The translations under genes and the position numbers were made by a program. 64,000 nucleotides of DNA. Source: Branchinecta lynchi. Its lineage: Eukaryota > Arthropoda > Branchiopoda > Anostraca > Branchinectidae. The notes under the pieces were generated by a model. That model searched no databases. It was not told where the DNA came from and was given only the letters and a program-made list of their open reading frames with translations. The first letter of the stretch is position 1. Every line of letters begins with the position of its first letter. Location of the stretch: NCBI GenBank assembly GCA_023053575.1, contig JAKZAP010000012.1, forward strand, positions 9,796,230 to 9,860,229, read 5' to 3'. Positions 1-14,300 of this stretch are shown piece after piece.

Positions 1-279
1 ATCTTTCCGCTCTCCGACACGGCGGCTGATTTGATTTGAAAACTGAATGCGCCGTGGTTAAAAAGTGATAACCAAGCAAAAGAAAAGAAGCCCAACGAAG
101 ATAAAACTGATGACCTACCGTGTCTTTCAATATAACGCTATTAACTCTCTCACATCCTAATGTGCGAAGGAGTCGTCGGCGGACCTTGAAGATTTTGTTG
201 TGTGTTGAGTGATTGGCAAAACTAATCCAATAATGGAGCTGTGTCGAGAGTTTTGTTTATGAAAAATCTTTACGCGGAC

Positions 280-1814
280 CTGGTTGCAGCACCACCCATT
301 ATCTAGTCTAATTAATTGATGATATCCCTAAGCACCTAGAAGTTGAGAACACGTCTGCTGAGATCTTATTGAGTGACATAATTAAAGAATTTGATAGTTT
401 GGATCATCAGGCTATTAGTGAATCAACCGCAATGGGAGCTAAAAAATTTGTGGTTAGGTTACTAGCTAGTTTTTTAACAGGTTGAATGCAATGGGTTAAG
501 TTGACTAACGAGGACGTTTCGGAATTCATGAGTATTTTTTGAGGAACGCCCCAGGCTACCAAGCTGGGTCCTTTGTGCTTTTTAAAGGAGTTATATCATA
601 AGCATTCTAGCACTTGCCACATCCAGAACGCCCCCATCCAAGACCCAAAATGAAACCACAGCTCGATCCGACCGCTGGGTCATCTAGCGGCGCTGGTCGG
701 AAGCACCCCACATGGGGAGTATGGAATCATAGTTTGACTTGTGATCTAACAAAACGTTTTTATTGTAGCAGGCATATAGAAAATATGTAGAACAAGTAGA
801 CTAATTATTTGATTATACTAAATTCGTTATAGTGATTTCTCGAAGATTCTGAAACTGAGCTAAAAAGTATTCAGCTTTCGAGACCCAAAAATGTCAAACT
901 GGCCAATGATCTCTTCTTCCGACATATTTAAACGTCCGCATGGTGATATACTTAGTTGTTTTAATCCTCTTACATGCCACTCGATCTTCTCGAAGGGTCT
1001 AGTAATCTTTTAACAAGCGTAAAGAGATCAATGAATAGTTAATTAGCCATGGCGAATTGGCGTTCAGGAGTGAATTGTGTTCAAGTAATTTCTGGATAAT
1101 GTTGGCTACCGTGAGTATTCTGGGGAAAACAAAGGTAACAGTGTGTTCGTAAAATCAGACCCATCGAAAAATGATGGTGTCTCCCACCTTCTCGGACCAC
1201 ATGAATCAAAGACTTTAATTCTTTTTAACAAAGTTTTGACTACCTTTTCTCACCGTTTTAAATTTGCTGACGATCTTTCAACCATTTAGCTCCGTTCACT
1301 TTCTCCTTCGGATGACGAATCACCTCTTGTGTTGTACTCAGAGTGTCTTTTTTAAAACGGGACCTTCCTGAGATTGAGGATATAGGTCTCGAGTCCAAAA
1401 TAACAGTTAAACTCCTCGGTTTGTTAATTGATGATGACCTTAAGTGGAGTTCTCACGTACAGTATATTACTAAAAAAAGCAGCACGTCTCCTCAATTCCA
1501 TCATGGTTCTCAGACGTTTTGCAATTCCGTCGCGAGATTTACGCAGTACTTACTGCATGTACATCCGGCCTTGCCTGGAGTATGCCTGTCCGGCTTGGCA
1601 CCCAGGACCCACCAACGCACAGACAGATAGACTAAAAGCCATCCAAACAAGAGCTACGAGCTCATATGGCACTTGTGCGAGTAGGCTGTACAAGAATGTA
1701 GACGAGAACGTCACAAAATACACCCGCCATCCAAAAATGCAGTTCGGAAATAAAATAGGATATTTAGTTTCACTCGTTTCTGAGCAGTTCTGGCATCGTC
1801 TCGATTATCTGTAG
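280..1814 (+). pseudogene. Decayed LINE reverse transcriptase, type 1
   Basis: Readable pieces in order are EFDSLDHQAI near 387-417, GTPQATKLGP near 544-573 with in-frame TGA codons at about 484 and 540, FADD near 1262-1273, and the C-terminal thumb region YIRPCLEYACPAWHPGPTNA at about 1550-1620. At least one frameshift lies near 1470. An unrelated stretch (about 600-1140) separates the palm motifs. These motifs are typical of Jockey/CR1-like non-LTR retrotransposons. It is dead. Confidence 0.75.
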
Positions 1815-1839
1815 CAAATGCACATGACTGTTCAAACTT

Positions 1840-4080
1840 TCAGCCCAATAAATCCATTTGTTTGATCCCTAGACGTGCGACACGATTTCCGGTACTCCCT
1901 CTATCTCCACCTACCGCGGCTGAATCTGGTTCGGACTCAAAAATGGATCATCTAAAGCATCTTCTTTTGTACCATCCATCAAGTTTCACTTTTGAAAAGT
2001 TTCGGTATCGCCCCCACCCCTCCCGCCAACATTGTCGGATCCAGTTCGGGCCCAAAATATGTCATCTAGGGTATGTGCTCTCTCTATGTTCCATGTTTCA
2101 TTTAAACTGATGCACTCGTTTAACCCCTATGCGAGCATCAAAGTTTCCGGCAATCTCCATCCAACTCCTTCTACTGTGGTCGAACAGGACTTGAAAACAT
2201 AAACATCGTATCTCTTAATTCCCTGTTCCTGTCCATCAAGTTTTACTGAAATTGGAGCATAGCCTATCTGCAAGTTTCCAGTACCCCCCCCCCCCTACCT
2301 TGGCCGAATCCGGCCCGGATGCCAAATAACAAATCTAGGCCGCATAAACTCGGCACTGAATTTGCATCTCATTCGGTCAATCCGTTTGGTTTTTGTGCAT
2401 GTCAAAAGTCCACCCCCCAATTCCCCTAATCGTGGTCGCATGTAGTTCGAACTCATGTTTTGTATGCCGAGGTCATCGATCCGTATCACCCATTAAGTTT
2501 CACTCGAATCAGAGCACTCGTTCGCAATTTATAAAAGTCAATTTCCACATTTCTCTTCTCTTGCTCCCCAAAAATGCTCGGATCTAGGAACGGAAGTTTC
2601 CAGGGGTATGTTGTGTCAGGTTCTTAAGTCAAGATAATTCGGGTCGCTAGTATGCCTGCAAAGTTTCTTTGTCGTTTTACATCTGGGACTATTCTAACTC
2701 ACGACTACCGGAATTCCAGGAAACCCCCTCGAACTCCCCCCACAGAGCCCTGAAACCATCTGGCTCCGTCAATTTCATCTAGGCCTAATGCTTGTTCCAT
2801 CCATTAAGTTCCGTCCCAATCCCTCTGGTTTTAGAGTTTCTTGACCCCCCCCCCCCCATCCCCACAGGTATCGGACCCGACCCGGACTTGACACTGAACG
2901 TCCGAGGCGATAGCTCACCAGACAGGTTTTTCATTCAAATCCGATCACCCGTTCAAAAGTTATGCACGCCACTAGATTCCGGACTCCCCATCCACCCACT
3001 CCCCCCACGATGTTCGGGTCGAGGAAACGGCTGTTCTCAAGTCAATCTTTTCGGATCCCTGACATTCCTGCCAAGTTTCATCGCCCTAGCACATCAGGAA
3101 GTATGCCGAACTCGCGGGATCACTAGAAATCCGGACCCCCACCCCAACTCCCCCACAGTGCCCTGATCCGGTCCGGTTATGTCAATGACGTGTCTAGGAC
3201 TTGTGCTTGTTCTTCCCACCAAGTTTCATCCCGATCCCTCCACTCTAAGCGTTTCTCAAAATTTCCGGTTCCCTCCTCCAACTCCCCCCAGTGTCATCGG
3301 ATCCGGCCCGGATTTAAAGTGAGATGTCTGAGACACGAGGTCATTCTAAATTTTCAACTTTTTTAAATATCAACAAAGATCCGATCACCCGTTCGCAAAC
3401 TAAAAATACCTCAGATTTTGGCTTCAACCTCCCTCCACCCCCCCCCCCCCCGGATGGTCGGATCGGGGAGTTGCTGATTTCCTATTTAATCTGCTCGGGT
3501 CCATGACGTGCCTGTCAATTTCCATCGTCCCAGCACATGAGGAAGCACCAGACTCGCGGGATCACTAGAAATTCGGACGTCTCCCCCCCCCCAACTCCCC
3601 CAAAGTGAGCGGATCCGTTCCGGTTATATCAGTGACGCATCTAGGACTTGTGCTTGTACTTTCCACCAAGTTTCATCCGGATCCCTCCCTCTAAGTGTTT
3701 TCCAAGATTTCCGGTTTCCCCCTCCAACTCCCCCCAATGTCACCGGATCCGGTCTGGATTTAAAATTGAGGGTCTCAGACACGAGGTCCTTCCATATATC
3801 AAGTTTAATTAAGATCTGATCACCCGTTCGTAAGCTAAAAATATCTCATTTTTCCTAATTTTTCCGGATTCCCCCTCCCTCCACTCCCCTCCAGATGGTC
3901 GGATCGGGGAAGCGACAATTTGTAATTAATGTGGTCCAGTTCCTGATATGCCTGCCAAGTTGCATTGTCCTAGCTTATCTGTAAGTGCCCGAACTAGAAA
4001 ACCCGGGACCGACAGACCGACTGACGGACAGAAATTACAATCGCTATATGGCACTTGGCCGAAGGGCAAGTGCCATAAAA
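1840..4080 (+). repeat. Hairpin-ended element of ~440-bp tandem monomers, copy 1
   Basis: Diverged monomers are marked by repeated aagtttcatc-gtcctagcacat motifs near 3071, 3517 and 3956, roughly 440 bp apart, each with C-rich tracts. The array ends in a GACC/GACG tract (3995-4030) and an 11-bp inverted repeat, tatggcacttg (4046-4056) and caagtgccata (4067-4077). Short open frames here are repeat shadows. Other copies share the same end. Confidence 0.8.
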
Positions 4081-4760
4081 AGGGCTGTTAAGATTATGCT
4101 CGGTCCGGGTTATCTTTCTTATGAGGATGGCCTGCATGGGACCTGCCAACCCTTGCTGAAAGGGGGCATCAACTGACAATAGCGTTCGGGAGCAAGTTTT
4201 TGGCATCTCATGCTCATCGTGCCATTCTTCCTGATTTTGAGACTACAGCAAATAGCAGGCCTAATACGCGACAGAGACTGAGGGACGCTGATTCCCAGAG
4301 ACTAGATTGACAACCCATAAACTCGACAGACCGTTACCTGAAATCCTTTGTACCCTATTTTACTGAATATTTTAATTCTAGTTAGGTCAAATTATATTAT
4401 CAAGTTGTACGTGTAGATGAAATGTCTACTTATGTAATTGTCATATGTTATTTGCGTAAATGACGATCTAGTGCTAGCGTGTATAATACAAGCTATCAAG
4501 GAAATAAAGTACATTATTATTATAAAAGGCTGAATAAGCAAAATTTGGCCTTAGAGACTTGAAATAATTTATTTTTTAGCGGCTAAAAATAAGGATTTCT
4601 GAAACTATACAAAACAAGAGGGAACCCCCCATGAGTTCCCCAAATATTCCTTCAGTCCAATGGAAATCACAGAAAATGAAATCACAGCACCAACTTTAAC
4701 TCCAAGCAATTCTCACAAAGAAATTCACGAATCAGATATTAAAGTTTGAGCTAGGATCTT
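4081..4760. repeat. LINE 3' end remnant and unassigned DNA
   Basis: A 3' untranslated-like stretch ends with aaggaaataaag followed by (att)n near 4495-4522. This resembles the tail of a non-LTR element; a similar tail is seen near 48215-48238. Nothing else recognisable is present. Confidence 0.4.
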
Positions 4761-4779
4761 TATTTTTTTTCCACAAGTT

Positions 4780-4895
4780 CTTTTTCCAGCTTTAGCTGCT
4801 TGAACCTGAAGAGGACCATTGCTAAGAAAGGCCAAAATATAGCTCTACTAAAATTCAGCTGACGTTTCCGTTTTGCACCGTCAAATATCAGAATT
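4780..4895 (+). mobile_element. Half copy of the GCTGACG-CCGTTTTGCAC foldback MITE
   Basis: Matches the right half of the complete element at 13003-13237, including aatatagctctactaaaatt, cagctgacg and ccgttttgcaccgtcaaat. The left arm is missing. Confidence 0.65.
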
Positions 4896-5148
4896 CCCTT
4901 CCTCCCTAGCGAACTTTAAAGCTTTAAAAAATTCGTGGAAAGAATTACCGACTAAAGTTACTAATAAAAACAAGCTATTTCATTCTTATTCCCTAAAATA
5001 ATACTACAAACTTCAAATATAAAATTTCCTTGGATAATTTCGAAAAATGAGGGTTGGAACAATATTTGTGGTAATTATGCCGCACATTAGAATGACGACG
5101 ATAGATTTCATAAATTATTGGGAGGCAACAACGCATCCTAGTACTTAC

Positions 5149-5372
5149 AGTAAACCAGACAGCATTGCCAAATAACTTCTTTTCACTCCATGACTGCCTA
5201 TGGTGCTTGGGTAAGAATGTTGCTATGGAGATAAACAGCATCCAAGCGAGTGTCATCATAATGCCGTGAATCGAAGCCAAGCTAGTGCCGGGGCTGATTA
5301 CAACACTACTAAAGTCGGTCAGGTTGACTTTTGCCGCGCTCGCAGTGACTATCCTGTGCTCTTGGATAGATC
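5149..5372 (-). CDS. Gene A exon 4: first b561 helix
   Basis: Acceptor ttttgcag and donor ACT|GTAAGT bound 224 nt, residues 192-266. SIHGIMMTLAWMLFISIAT is a membrane helix with H227, followed by FLPKHHRQSWSEKKLFGNAV, nearly the same as gene B. The pre-helix segment has lost most of the histidines of gene B's HEHHTH stretch. Confidence 0.9.
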
Positions 5373-8300
5373 CTGCAAAAAGAAACATTTTTGTTTTGTT
5401 TTTTTGTACAAATATTTGTGTCCGCGTTGTACTTTCCCGCGTTGTATCTTTCCCGCCTTAAGCGGAATTCACACAGATGGCGTCTGAAAATGGCCAGGCA
5501 AAAGTACGCCTCGCGACGTGTACGCGAAATCGCAGGGTGTGTCAGACGAATAGTGAATACGCCCGAATTTTATTTCCAGAAATATGAACAGAAAAAAATA
5601 GAGAGGTGTATGAACCTATAGGATTAGCTTGCTCCGCTACAGCACAGCTCAAATCCAAACAGCCTGTGTACAGCTGGCATCTGGGCACAACCTAAAAATG
5701 AAGGGCAAGAACTTCCTGCTGGCTATACTGCTGTGCTGTCCTACATGTCTCTACTATACCGTCTCACAATCTTTGGCTAATTTCTTTCCAGGCATTTTCC
5801 AGAATTCCCTTGTCTTTGCACTTCTTGATACCAGTATCGTAGATTACTGGATGACTGTGAACTACGCTAATTGGCGGTTCTACATCCATCTGAAATTGTG
5901 TGAATTGGCCTTTAGAGTTTGGCAACACTGGGCTCAAAAAGCCGCCTTTTCGACAAACAACTGAAAATCCCTAGGGGCCGTGAGATTCGATGGGCTTTGT
6001 GGCAGCTTAAGGATAATGAGCAGACTGCAATTAGGGATCAATTAGGGTTCCTGTAGCGTATACATGCTGTTTTGCTCTAATTGATCTCCTGAATTTAGAA
6101 CGACAACATTCGGAATTAGTTGTATCTTGTTCTATTTCTTTTTTTTACTTTTGCAATCCAAAAAGCCAGGAAATAAGCCAAGTGTGACCAGCTTAAGCGG
6201 GTAAAGTGCATTTTCTCTGCTGAGATTCGCGTCACCGATTTTATCCAATCAGTCGATTTCATCCGTCAGAGCAATGGCATTTATAAGAACAGAGAAGTCT
6301 ACCTGATGTCGGAAGTAAAAGCAACACACACTAAATGATATTTTAGAAATCAAAATATTATGCAAGAAGAGCCCCCCCCCCCCCCCCCACACACACACAC
6401 TATATAGGATCAAGTAAGTCAAATTGTGTCAACCATAGACATTTTCATTGACAAACTTTATGTATTAATTTTTCATAAAAACAGTCGTTTTTTTTTAAAT
6501 AGTTAATAAAAATGACGCAGTCGGTAAATACCTCAAACCCTCCCCACAAACGTTTCCAATCTGATGAGGAGCCATGGAAACTTATTCACTGCTTTCCGGT
6601 CTATTTCTGGTCCGAAGATGTCAAACTTTCGTTTTTACAATTAATTCTACCTTGCCTTAGTTACACTGTCAGATGGCCTGTGTCTTAAAGAATCCCTCGC
6701 ACTATTTACTCTTCAACTTACAGTATTTTAAAATATTTGAATACTTTAAAATTAGGCTGTGCTTTCAACAAATAACCCACGGTTTTGGGTGTCTTAAGTC
6801 ATTTCCGAGACCCATTGACTTTTAGCGAAAACAGGGAAACAATTTACATAACCGTTTTTTCTAATGGAAAAAATTCTCGCAGACAACCGTCAACAGCGTG
6901 ATACACATCGAAGGTAGCAAAAGATGGCAAGCGAGAAAATCAGCGTGGCTCTGTAAGAATGTACCGTACGAAATTGGGGTCTCCGGGTTTAGAAATACAT
7001 GGAGCCGTTATGGAAATAGGTTGAGCTATTACTATAGGTAAGACAGGTCCTTTAAGGATTGTAGACCTTGCATGCGGAACCTTGGGTCAAATTCGTGCGA
7101 AAGCTAACAGATGTCGCGTCGTAAGAAAGACCTACCCATCTAACAAGTCAAAAAACAATGCACGACGAAGCTTAGGATCAGAGTACACAAGCTTTCCCCG
7201 CAGATCTGCGTCAATCGAAGCGGGCCCATCTGTCGCACGACCTTTATTTTCCGGAATCAGATTTTTTCTTTGAGGCTTTTACCTTTATTTCTTCCCGTAT
7301 AGCTGTCTTTTCCTCTCTTCCTTACACTCGATTGAACGATAGGAAGTGGATATGACTCCATTCCTCCACTCAGCGACATTAAATATCGTGAAGGAAACAA
7401 AAACTAGGATTATGACACAAAAATTAAGTTCGCCTACACAATAAGTCCCAATTTTTATAATTTAAAAGCTTTAATTAACTAAACTTATAATTTAAAAGCT
7501 TTAATTAACTAAACTAATATCATAATGTCACGAAATTAAGGCTTGGCTTACACATTGTCCGGTTTTAGCTTTTGCTTTAGCGTTGTTGAAATAGGTGTAA
7601 TAAGCTGAATTGTGCTATACGTGATGTTTAGGTCTTCATACACACCCTTGATCAAATAAGAAGTGAAAACGTTCTTATCAGTGCAGTGTTTGGTGTTGCC
7701 ACGCGGATAAAATTTTCGAGCCTCTAAACATCAGAAAAAAGTGTTCTTAAATTAGTACAGATCGGGAGATCTGTTTTTCCGAAGGTGGGCCGAGTTGTAA
7801 CGGATGATCGTAACTCTTGTACGTAATGATCCGCAAGTCACAACTCCCTCGGTATACGTCACCACGATTAAGCTTTTGACTATGGTTTCGCGTAAGTGCA
7901 AGATTGCTAAATGTTCCTACACAATAAAGGTAAGCAATCTTGGGTTCACGTGAGTGAACGATTGCTAAATGTTTATAAACAATTAAGGTGAGCACAACCG
8001 GGTTCGAGGAAAGTTATATAAATCGGGATTTGGGACTCGCGGAGTTAGTTCGAGTTTTAGTTTTAGTTTTAGTTTTGAGTGTCAGTCATCAGTTTGGAGT
8101 TTGAGTCTTAGTGCTGAATCTTCGTCTTCAATATTCGTATTTGGTGAGTTCAAGTATTCATCGTCAGTGCTAGGAGTGGAATTAGTAACGCCGTTTAAAG
8201 TAAAATAAATATTCATTTATAAAGCAGCCTGTGTTGTATATAGCTCTACTACCGAAGGTAAAGAACCGCCATACACCGTCTCCGCGCTACCCTTGTATAC

Positions 8301-11300
8301 CCATAAAGTTCAATGGGCACATCAAACTACCCCAATCCCACTCTGTCACAACCTAGGAATAATGCTTACCCCCTAGATCAGCAGCTTTTTCAACAGTTTC
8401 CTCTCTGTGATATTTCAAATCGTAATTTTTTGGGCCAGTACATTTTCAATTTACTAGCTTGGACAAAGATAAAAGTAATGTTTCTTATAATACTTAGTAG
8501 ATCTTTATTTTATGCATAAATCAGCTTGTCTAATTCAGATTTGAATAGGTTATTTGTTTTTTAATGATTTTTGTAGCTATGTTATTTTTTATAAGCTTAT
8601 TGCATATTCTTGTACATTTTATAAAGCAAGCTGATCAAGCTTCACAACATTATTCCACAAAGAAAAACTTTTAATAGGCACTTTAAGCCATGGAACTTCT
8701 GATGAAACACTAGAACAATCAGGTAAACTGCATCTGCGGCTTGACTTCGGTGACGTCTCAAATATATCCTCTTCTATCAAGCATTGCTGGGAGTTTTTGA
8801 ATTTCCTGCCACGACATCCCAGCTTCTAAGATTTGGATCGCCGAAATGCCAGAGAGGTAAAGACAAGGGATAACAAGAAAACGGCCGATTTTCGTAGCGC
8901 CTTCTAAAGGAAGTCGGAAATGTTTATTTGTGGAGCATTTAATACAAAGTAAAGCATTAGAAGTGTCCATTGTGCTTTAACGTTTCAATACCGCTACACT
9001 TACCTGCTATACCTGGTAAGGCAGGTTTGAATAACACTTTAAAAACAACACTCAAGGTAGTTAAGAACGCTTTACCTGCTACGGCAGGTCCAGCTGCTAA
9101 CATGACATGGTAGTTGTTCGAACTTATGTCAACAGTGTTGCCGTTATGATTTATCACATTATCTAGCAGGAAGCGGCAGTAAATGTACCCATCTGCTTGT
9201 TCACTTTCCAGAAGCTCGACTCCAACGCTTGGCTAAAAATAGCAAAATCTGTGTTTATTATATATTTTAATCCAATACCGACCGACTAGGGCCATTACAC
9301 TGGAACAAATTTTTAGAGGAGTGGAGCCCTACCAACGAAAACGGATCATTTCAGTACCTGATAGTACTGACTAATAGCAAAAACAAATAATGCAATAGAA
9401 CCTCCTCTTTGGTCCCATGCAGCGACAACGCACGACCTACTCCACTGCTTCATGGCAGAAGATTGAAAATTAGTGTCTTTTTCTGTGTCTTTACGTCTTT
9501 TATTTGTTTTCTTTTATTTACTCCGCTTTTTCTAAATGGGGGGTTACAAATAAATTACTTACTTATTTACTTACTATGGATACCCAACAAAACTAAGCAG
9601 AGATAGACGTACTTGCTGAGCAATACACGTGTGCCCCTCATTCTTCGCCGCTGGGCAATCAGAGGAAAAAATGTAGCAGGAGTGGAGGCCCCACTCTGCA
9701 GCGAGTCACATCTGAGGTTTGTAGAGGTAACGAACTGTGATGTTCCGGGTAGCTCTTACATTCTGGTCGTTTGCATAGGGCAGGATACAGGGACCTATTC
9801 GACTTCGCTTGGTCGTATTATAGAGATTAGGAGGCGGAGGTTCTCGTGCTTATTTGTCCTTGCTTTTAGGTGCAAAAACAGACCAATAGGGTGAGAGACT
9901 TCTTTCGGTAAAGTTTTGAAACCTTCCAGATCTCATTGTGTTGCGAGAGCAACACTTTGGTTTTGTCCTCGTTTTTTTTTTTTTTTTTTTTTTTTTTTTC
10001 CTATGACTCCGATTTCACTTTATTCCTGGTAACTGGGAAGGGTCTAACCTTTGCGGTTTTTACGGAAAGTGTGGACCTTAGGCCGGATTGATGAATATGA
10101 CATTAGATTTTGGAAAGCTCCGTAGAACTCTTGCCTGGGGCCAATAAGGATGGTTTTTGCTTGTCCTCGAGCCAGGGCCTACGGTTTGCGAAGTGAAGTG
10201 GAGTTGCATAGCCTATGTCAGAGAGGACTATCTGAAGTTGTGTAGCGAACCTTTCGTTTCATCAAAACATGTTTCTGCTTTCGAGTGGAAAGCTCCGTTC
10301 TAGCACGCAAGCAGGCAGGCACCAGTTTCAAATTGAAGATGGACTAAAATCTATAAGTGTTAAATATATGCGGCAGTTACCCGGCCCCACAGCCAACATA
10401 TCTTCTTTGAGTGATAAATAGAAAAATCTACAGAGACAAAAAAGTGGGTTTTTCCCACGGGTCCGAAAGTGCTGCCATCTATTGTTTCTGTCGATGTCTG
10501 CGACGATTTCAGCTGAGTTTATAAATTTTTTTTTTCGCACTTGGGTTTGCGGTAGAGTAACGGTATCAGATGTGCCTCTTAAACTTTAAAAGTTCTCTCA
10601 TTGCTAAAGAAACTAGAGCTTATCCTTTGCTCCTTTCTAAGTCGTGACGTTAGAAAGTTTGCCTACGGCAAAAAAGTCAACTTTTGAACTAAGACAGGTA
10701 GAATTTTTTTTCGACGGCAGTCGATAGCCATTGATGAGCTGATCAAAGTATATGTCATCCATTTTTTGGTAAAAAAATTCCTTCATGAGGTACACCAGTT
10801 TGAAAATTTCAAAGGGGTTGACAACTTCAGTAGTAAGGTACACTGAAACCAAAAATAGGCGATACCAGTTATGAGACATGTAGGGGACTTTAAAGCAACA
10901 GTCGACTGTTAGCCCATAATCATCTTCGGTAATGAGGGGTTTGCAGCTTTTGCTAGTTGGTATACCTGTTATTTGTTTCCGGTGTATTCGATGGTAAGAA
11001 CAATTTGGTTCCCAATGGTAAGATATGCAAGGGACTTGTAAGTAATAATCGGCTGTTATGCTACAATCATCTTCTGCGATGATGGGTTTGCAGCTTTTGC
11101 TAGCTGGTGTACCCATTATTTGTTTCCAGTTAACTTAATGTATATCACGGGAGAGGGACTTGTAAGTAGGAATCGGTTCACGAGGGGCTAGGAATTTTTG
11201 CAAATGGGTGCACATTGTATTCGATTTATATAAATCTGACGGTAAGAAATTTTGTATCGATGGTCTATCGCTGTAACCTAGGATTTACGTAGGTTTACGC

Positions 11301-14300
11301 ATAATGTAAAACAAGGTAGTTTCGTAATAATTAATAGTGTCATCTATAGTATTTTAATTACGGATAGCTTTCTAATGCCAACTAGATTATGAAAGATATT
11401 GTTCCAAGTTTTCATCCGTCACGATGTCTACGATTGAAAAGGATAAAGTACAACTGACTGCAAAGTTAATTTAGTCCCTTCTTCCTATATTATTTTGTTG
11501 TTGTTTTTACAACGCTGAAGAATACCTTTTGATCATATGATTAATTTTTTTAGAACATCCCGTTTAAAAAGCTTATGCTATAATCATCTTCAGCGATGAG
11601 GGGCTTGCAACTTTTGATAGCTGGTATATCCATTATTTGTTTCCGGTGAATTTGATGTCAATCACGGGAGACGGACTTGTAAGTAAGAATCGGTTCACGA
11701 GGGGCTAGAAATTTTTGAAAATTGGTGCACATTGTATTCGATTTCTGTAAATATGACAGTAAGAAAGTTTGTATCGATGGTCTATCGCTATAGCCTAGGA
11801 TTAACTGTTTACGCAACGGGTACAAACGATACGGTAATGTAAAACAATAAGGTAGTTTTGTAATAATTAGTAGTGTCATCTATGGTATTTTAATCCTGAA
11901 ACGTTACGGATAGCCTTCTTCCGATATTGTTTTGTTGTTGGTTTTACAACGCCAAAGAACATCTTTTGATTGTGTGATTATTCTTTTTAGAACATACCGT
12001 TTTAAAAGCTTCGATAAGTTGACAATTTCAGCATTTAACCGACAGCGAAGAAACAAAACCAAAGTGTTGCTCTCGCAACACTTTAGCCGGCGAAGCCGGA
12101 CAAAGGTTGCCGCAACACTTCACGTTGCCCGGGCAACGTACGTCTAGTTTCAGATTCAACTCTGCTCTGCTCCAAGACTGCAATTAAGCAATCCACAAAG
12201 AGTCGTAAAAATGTTTTCAACACACCTATAAGTTTGGAATAGTTACCAAACGCCGACACTACATTCTCGAAGTAGAAAATACTATTGCCCATCCCAAAAT
12301 GTCTAATCATTTATTTCTTATCTTTTGGATGATGGTGTAGCATAACTATCCGCCTTCGTCGGACACGCTGCTATCTGTCTATAATAAAATACTACAGGAC
12401 ACTCAATCCCATCCCCCATTTCAGTCGAACGGAATGAGATAGCCTAGCCCAGGGTGGGTACGCCAAAAAAGAACAAAAAAATACGAAGACCCTGGAACGT
12501 GATGTGGCACATATCGATGGGACCCCCCCCCCTCAAATGTTGTCGGCCAGTCGGTGAATGCGCATGGAAAATAGGGTATCTTGGCATGTGCTGAGGTATC
12601 GTTAGTGGGCTTATAATGAACATATGAAATTTGGGTCTATGTGCTCAAGAATTAATGAATGAAATTAGGGAAATAGGTTACATTGGCAATAAGGCAAGGT
12701 AAGGTAAGAAACAATTCTATTGACAACTGCGGAACCGAAAATGCAAAAAAGTGGCATAAGAAAATGACGCTTTATTAATTCTGACTGAATAAAAAAAAAA
12801 AAAAAAACGAAATTTGAGTCTCTGGGCTCAAGAATTAATGAATGCAATTACAGAAGTAGGTTACATTAGCAACAACGCAAGGTAAGGTAAGGTACAATTT
12901 TATTGACAACTGTGAAACTCAAATTGCGGAAAAGTGTATGGCTTATAGTCATAAGAAAATGACGCTTCATAAATATTCCTTCAGCCCAAGCTGACTGCGA
13001 ATCATATTTGATAGTGCAAAACGGATACGTCGGCTGAATTTTTTTTAGAGCTGTATTTCGGCCCTTCTTGGCAAGGGGCCTCCTCAGGCTCAAGCCTTGT
13101 GGGAAACTGTGTTTCCCACATGTTTGTTTTTCCAACTTGAGCGGCTTAGAGCCTGGACAGGACCGTTGCCAAGAAGGGCCGAAATATAGCTCTAATAAAA
13201 TTCAGCTGACGCATCCGTTTTGCACCATCAAATATGACGCTTCATTAATTCTGACTGATTAAAAACGACGGGTCCTTTAAGGTTTCAGTTGGTTTAGCAA
13301 ATGTCGGAATGTGTTACTTACATCGGGAAGCCTATAGTTGTTTTCTCCTTCATTGTAAGACATCGCGATACTTGCTTTACCACCAACAAAAGAGCAGTCT
13401 GTGACGCTGTCGTCACCCATCTTGGTATCACTCGAAAATCCAACGGCAACATAGTTACTTTCCGTGGATCCAGCAATTCCGTAAACTTCAAACTCAAACT
13501 GAGCATTAGAGCTGTTTTTATAAGTTACAAGGAGATCGCAGTCGACAGATTCTAAGCAATTATTTGGATAGCCAAAACATCCCTTGTCTACTGCACATCC
13601 AGCGTAGACAGTGTTGGCTCTGTCTTGACTGACGTTACGCTGAATTGAAGCTGTATATCCTTCACCATACTTGGGAGAGTCTTGGCCGTCTGCCAAAGCC
13701 TGAAATGGAATATTCCTTTTCTGACAAGCAGCACTTAATCAAAAAGCTCAACTTTACTACTATTGGCGTTAGGAAGACAAACTTAAAACTCTCAGTCACC
13801 TCACTGTCAGAAGTTTCATAACAGACAACTCAATGATGCGCAGTTTTTAACAGACAACACGCAACAGACAACGCTTGGAATGTTATCTGTTGTCGCGACA
13901 AACGTTATGCATGAAATGTTATGCATAACAAGCATTGCCAGGAAGAGCCGACAGGACGCCAAAAAAAGTATTTTTATCGTTTGTTGCAACAACAGATGTG
14001 TTGTCTTTTGCGTAATGTCTGTTGAAATCGCGCATCCTTGTTTTGTCTGTTGTGAAACTGCTGACAGTGCTCCTAGCCGCATGCTAACTACCATCGTCTC
14101 ATCCAGTGATCCAGCTCCTAAGAATATCCCATTTACTTAAAACCAGGCCCGTATCCAGGAATTTATTCCGGGAGGGGGGGGGGGGGTGCCTACTGGTCGG
14201 ACAAAAAAGTACAAAAAACACATAGATCAGAGGGAAAAGCCTTTAAAAAGCGTTATTTTCGTATATTTCTGGGGGGGCTAGGGGGTTCAACCCCCTAGCC

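Noticed and set aside
1840..4080. Short proline-rich proteins encoded in the C-rich stretches
   Set aside because: They arise from C-runs inside repeat monomers and are not conserved in frame between monomers.
5629..5964. Plus-strand open frame of 111 codons
   Set aside because: No recognised domain, no splice or promoter context, and it lies in the intron of gene A on the other strand.
7443..8290. CRISPR-like or regularly spaced repeat array
   Set aside because: Only a 30-bp doublet and short gttttag units are present; there are no spacers, and the context is an animal intron.
8758..8970. Minus-strand frame between gene A exons 3 and 4
   Set aside because: It does not match the paralogous gene B, which goes directly from exon 3 to exon 4, and no splice sites keep the frame.
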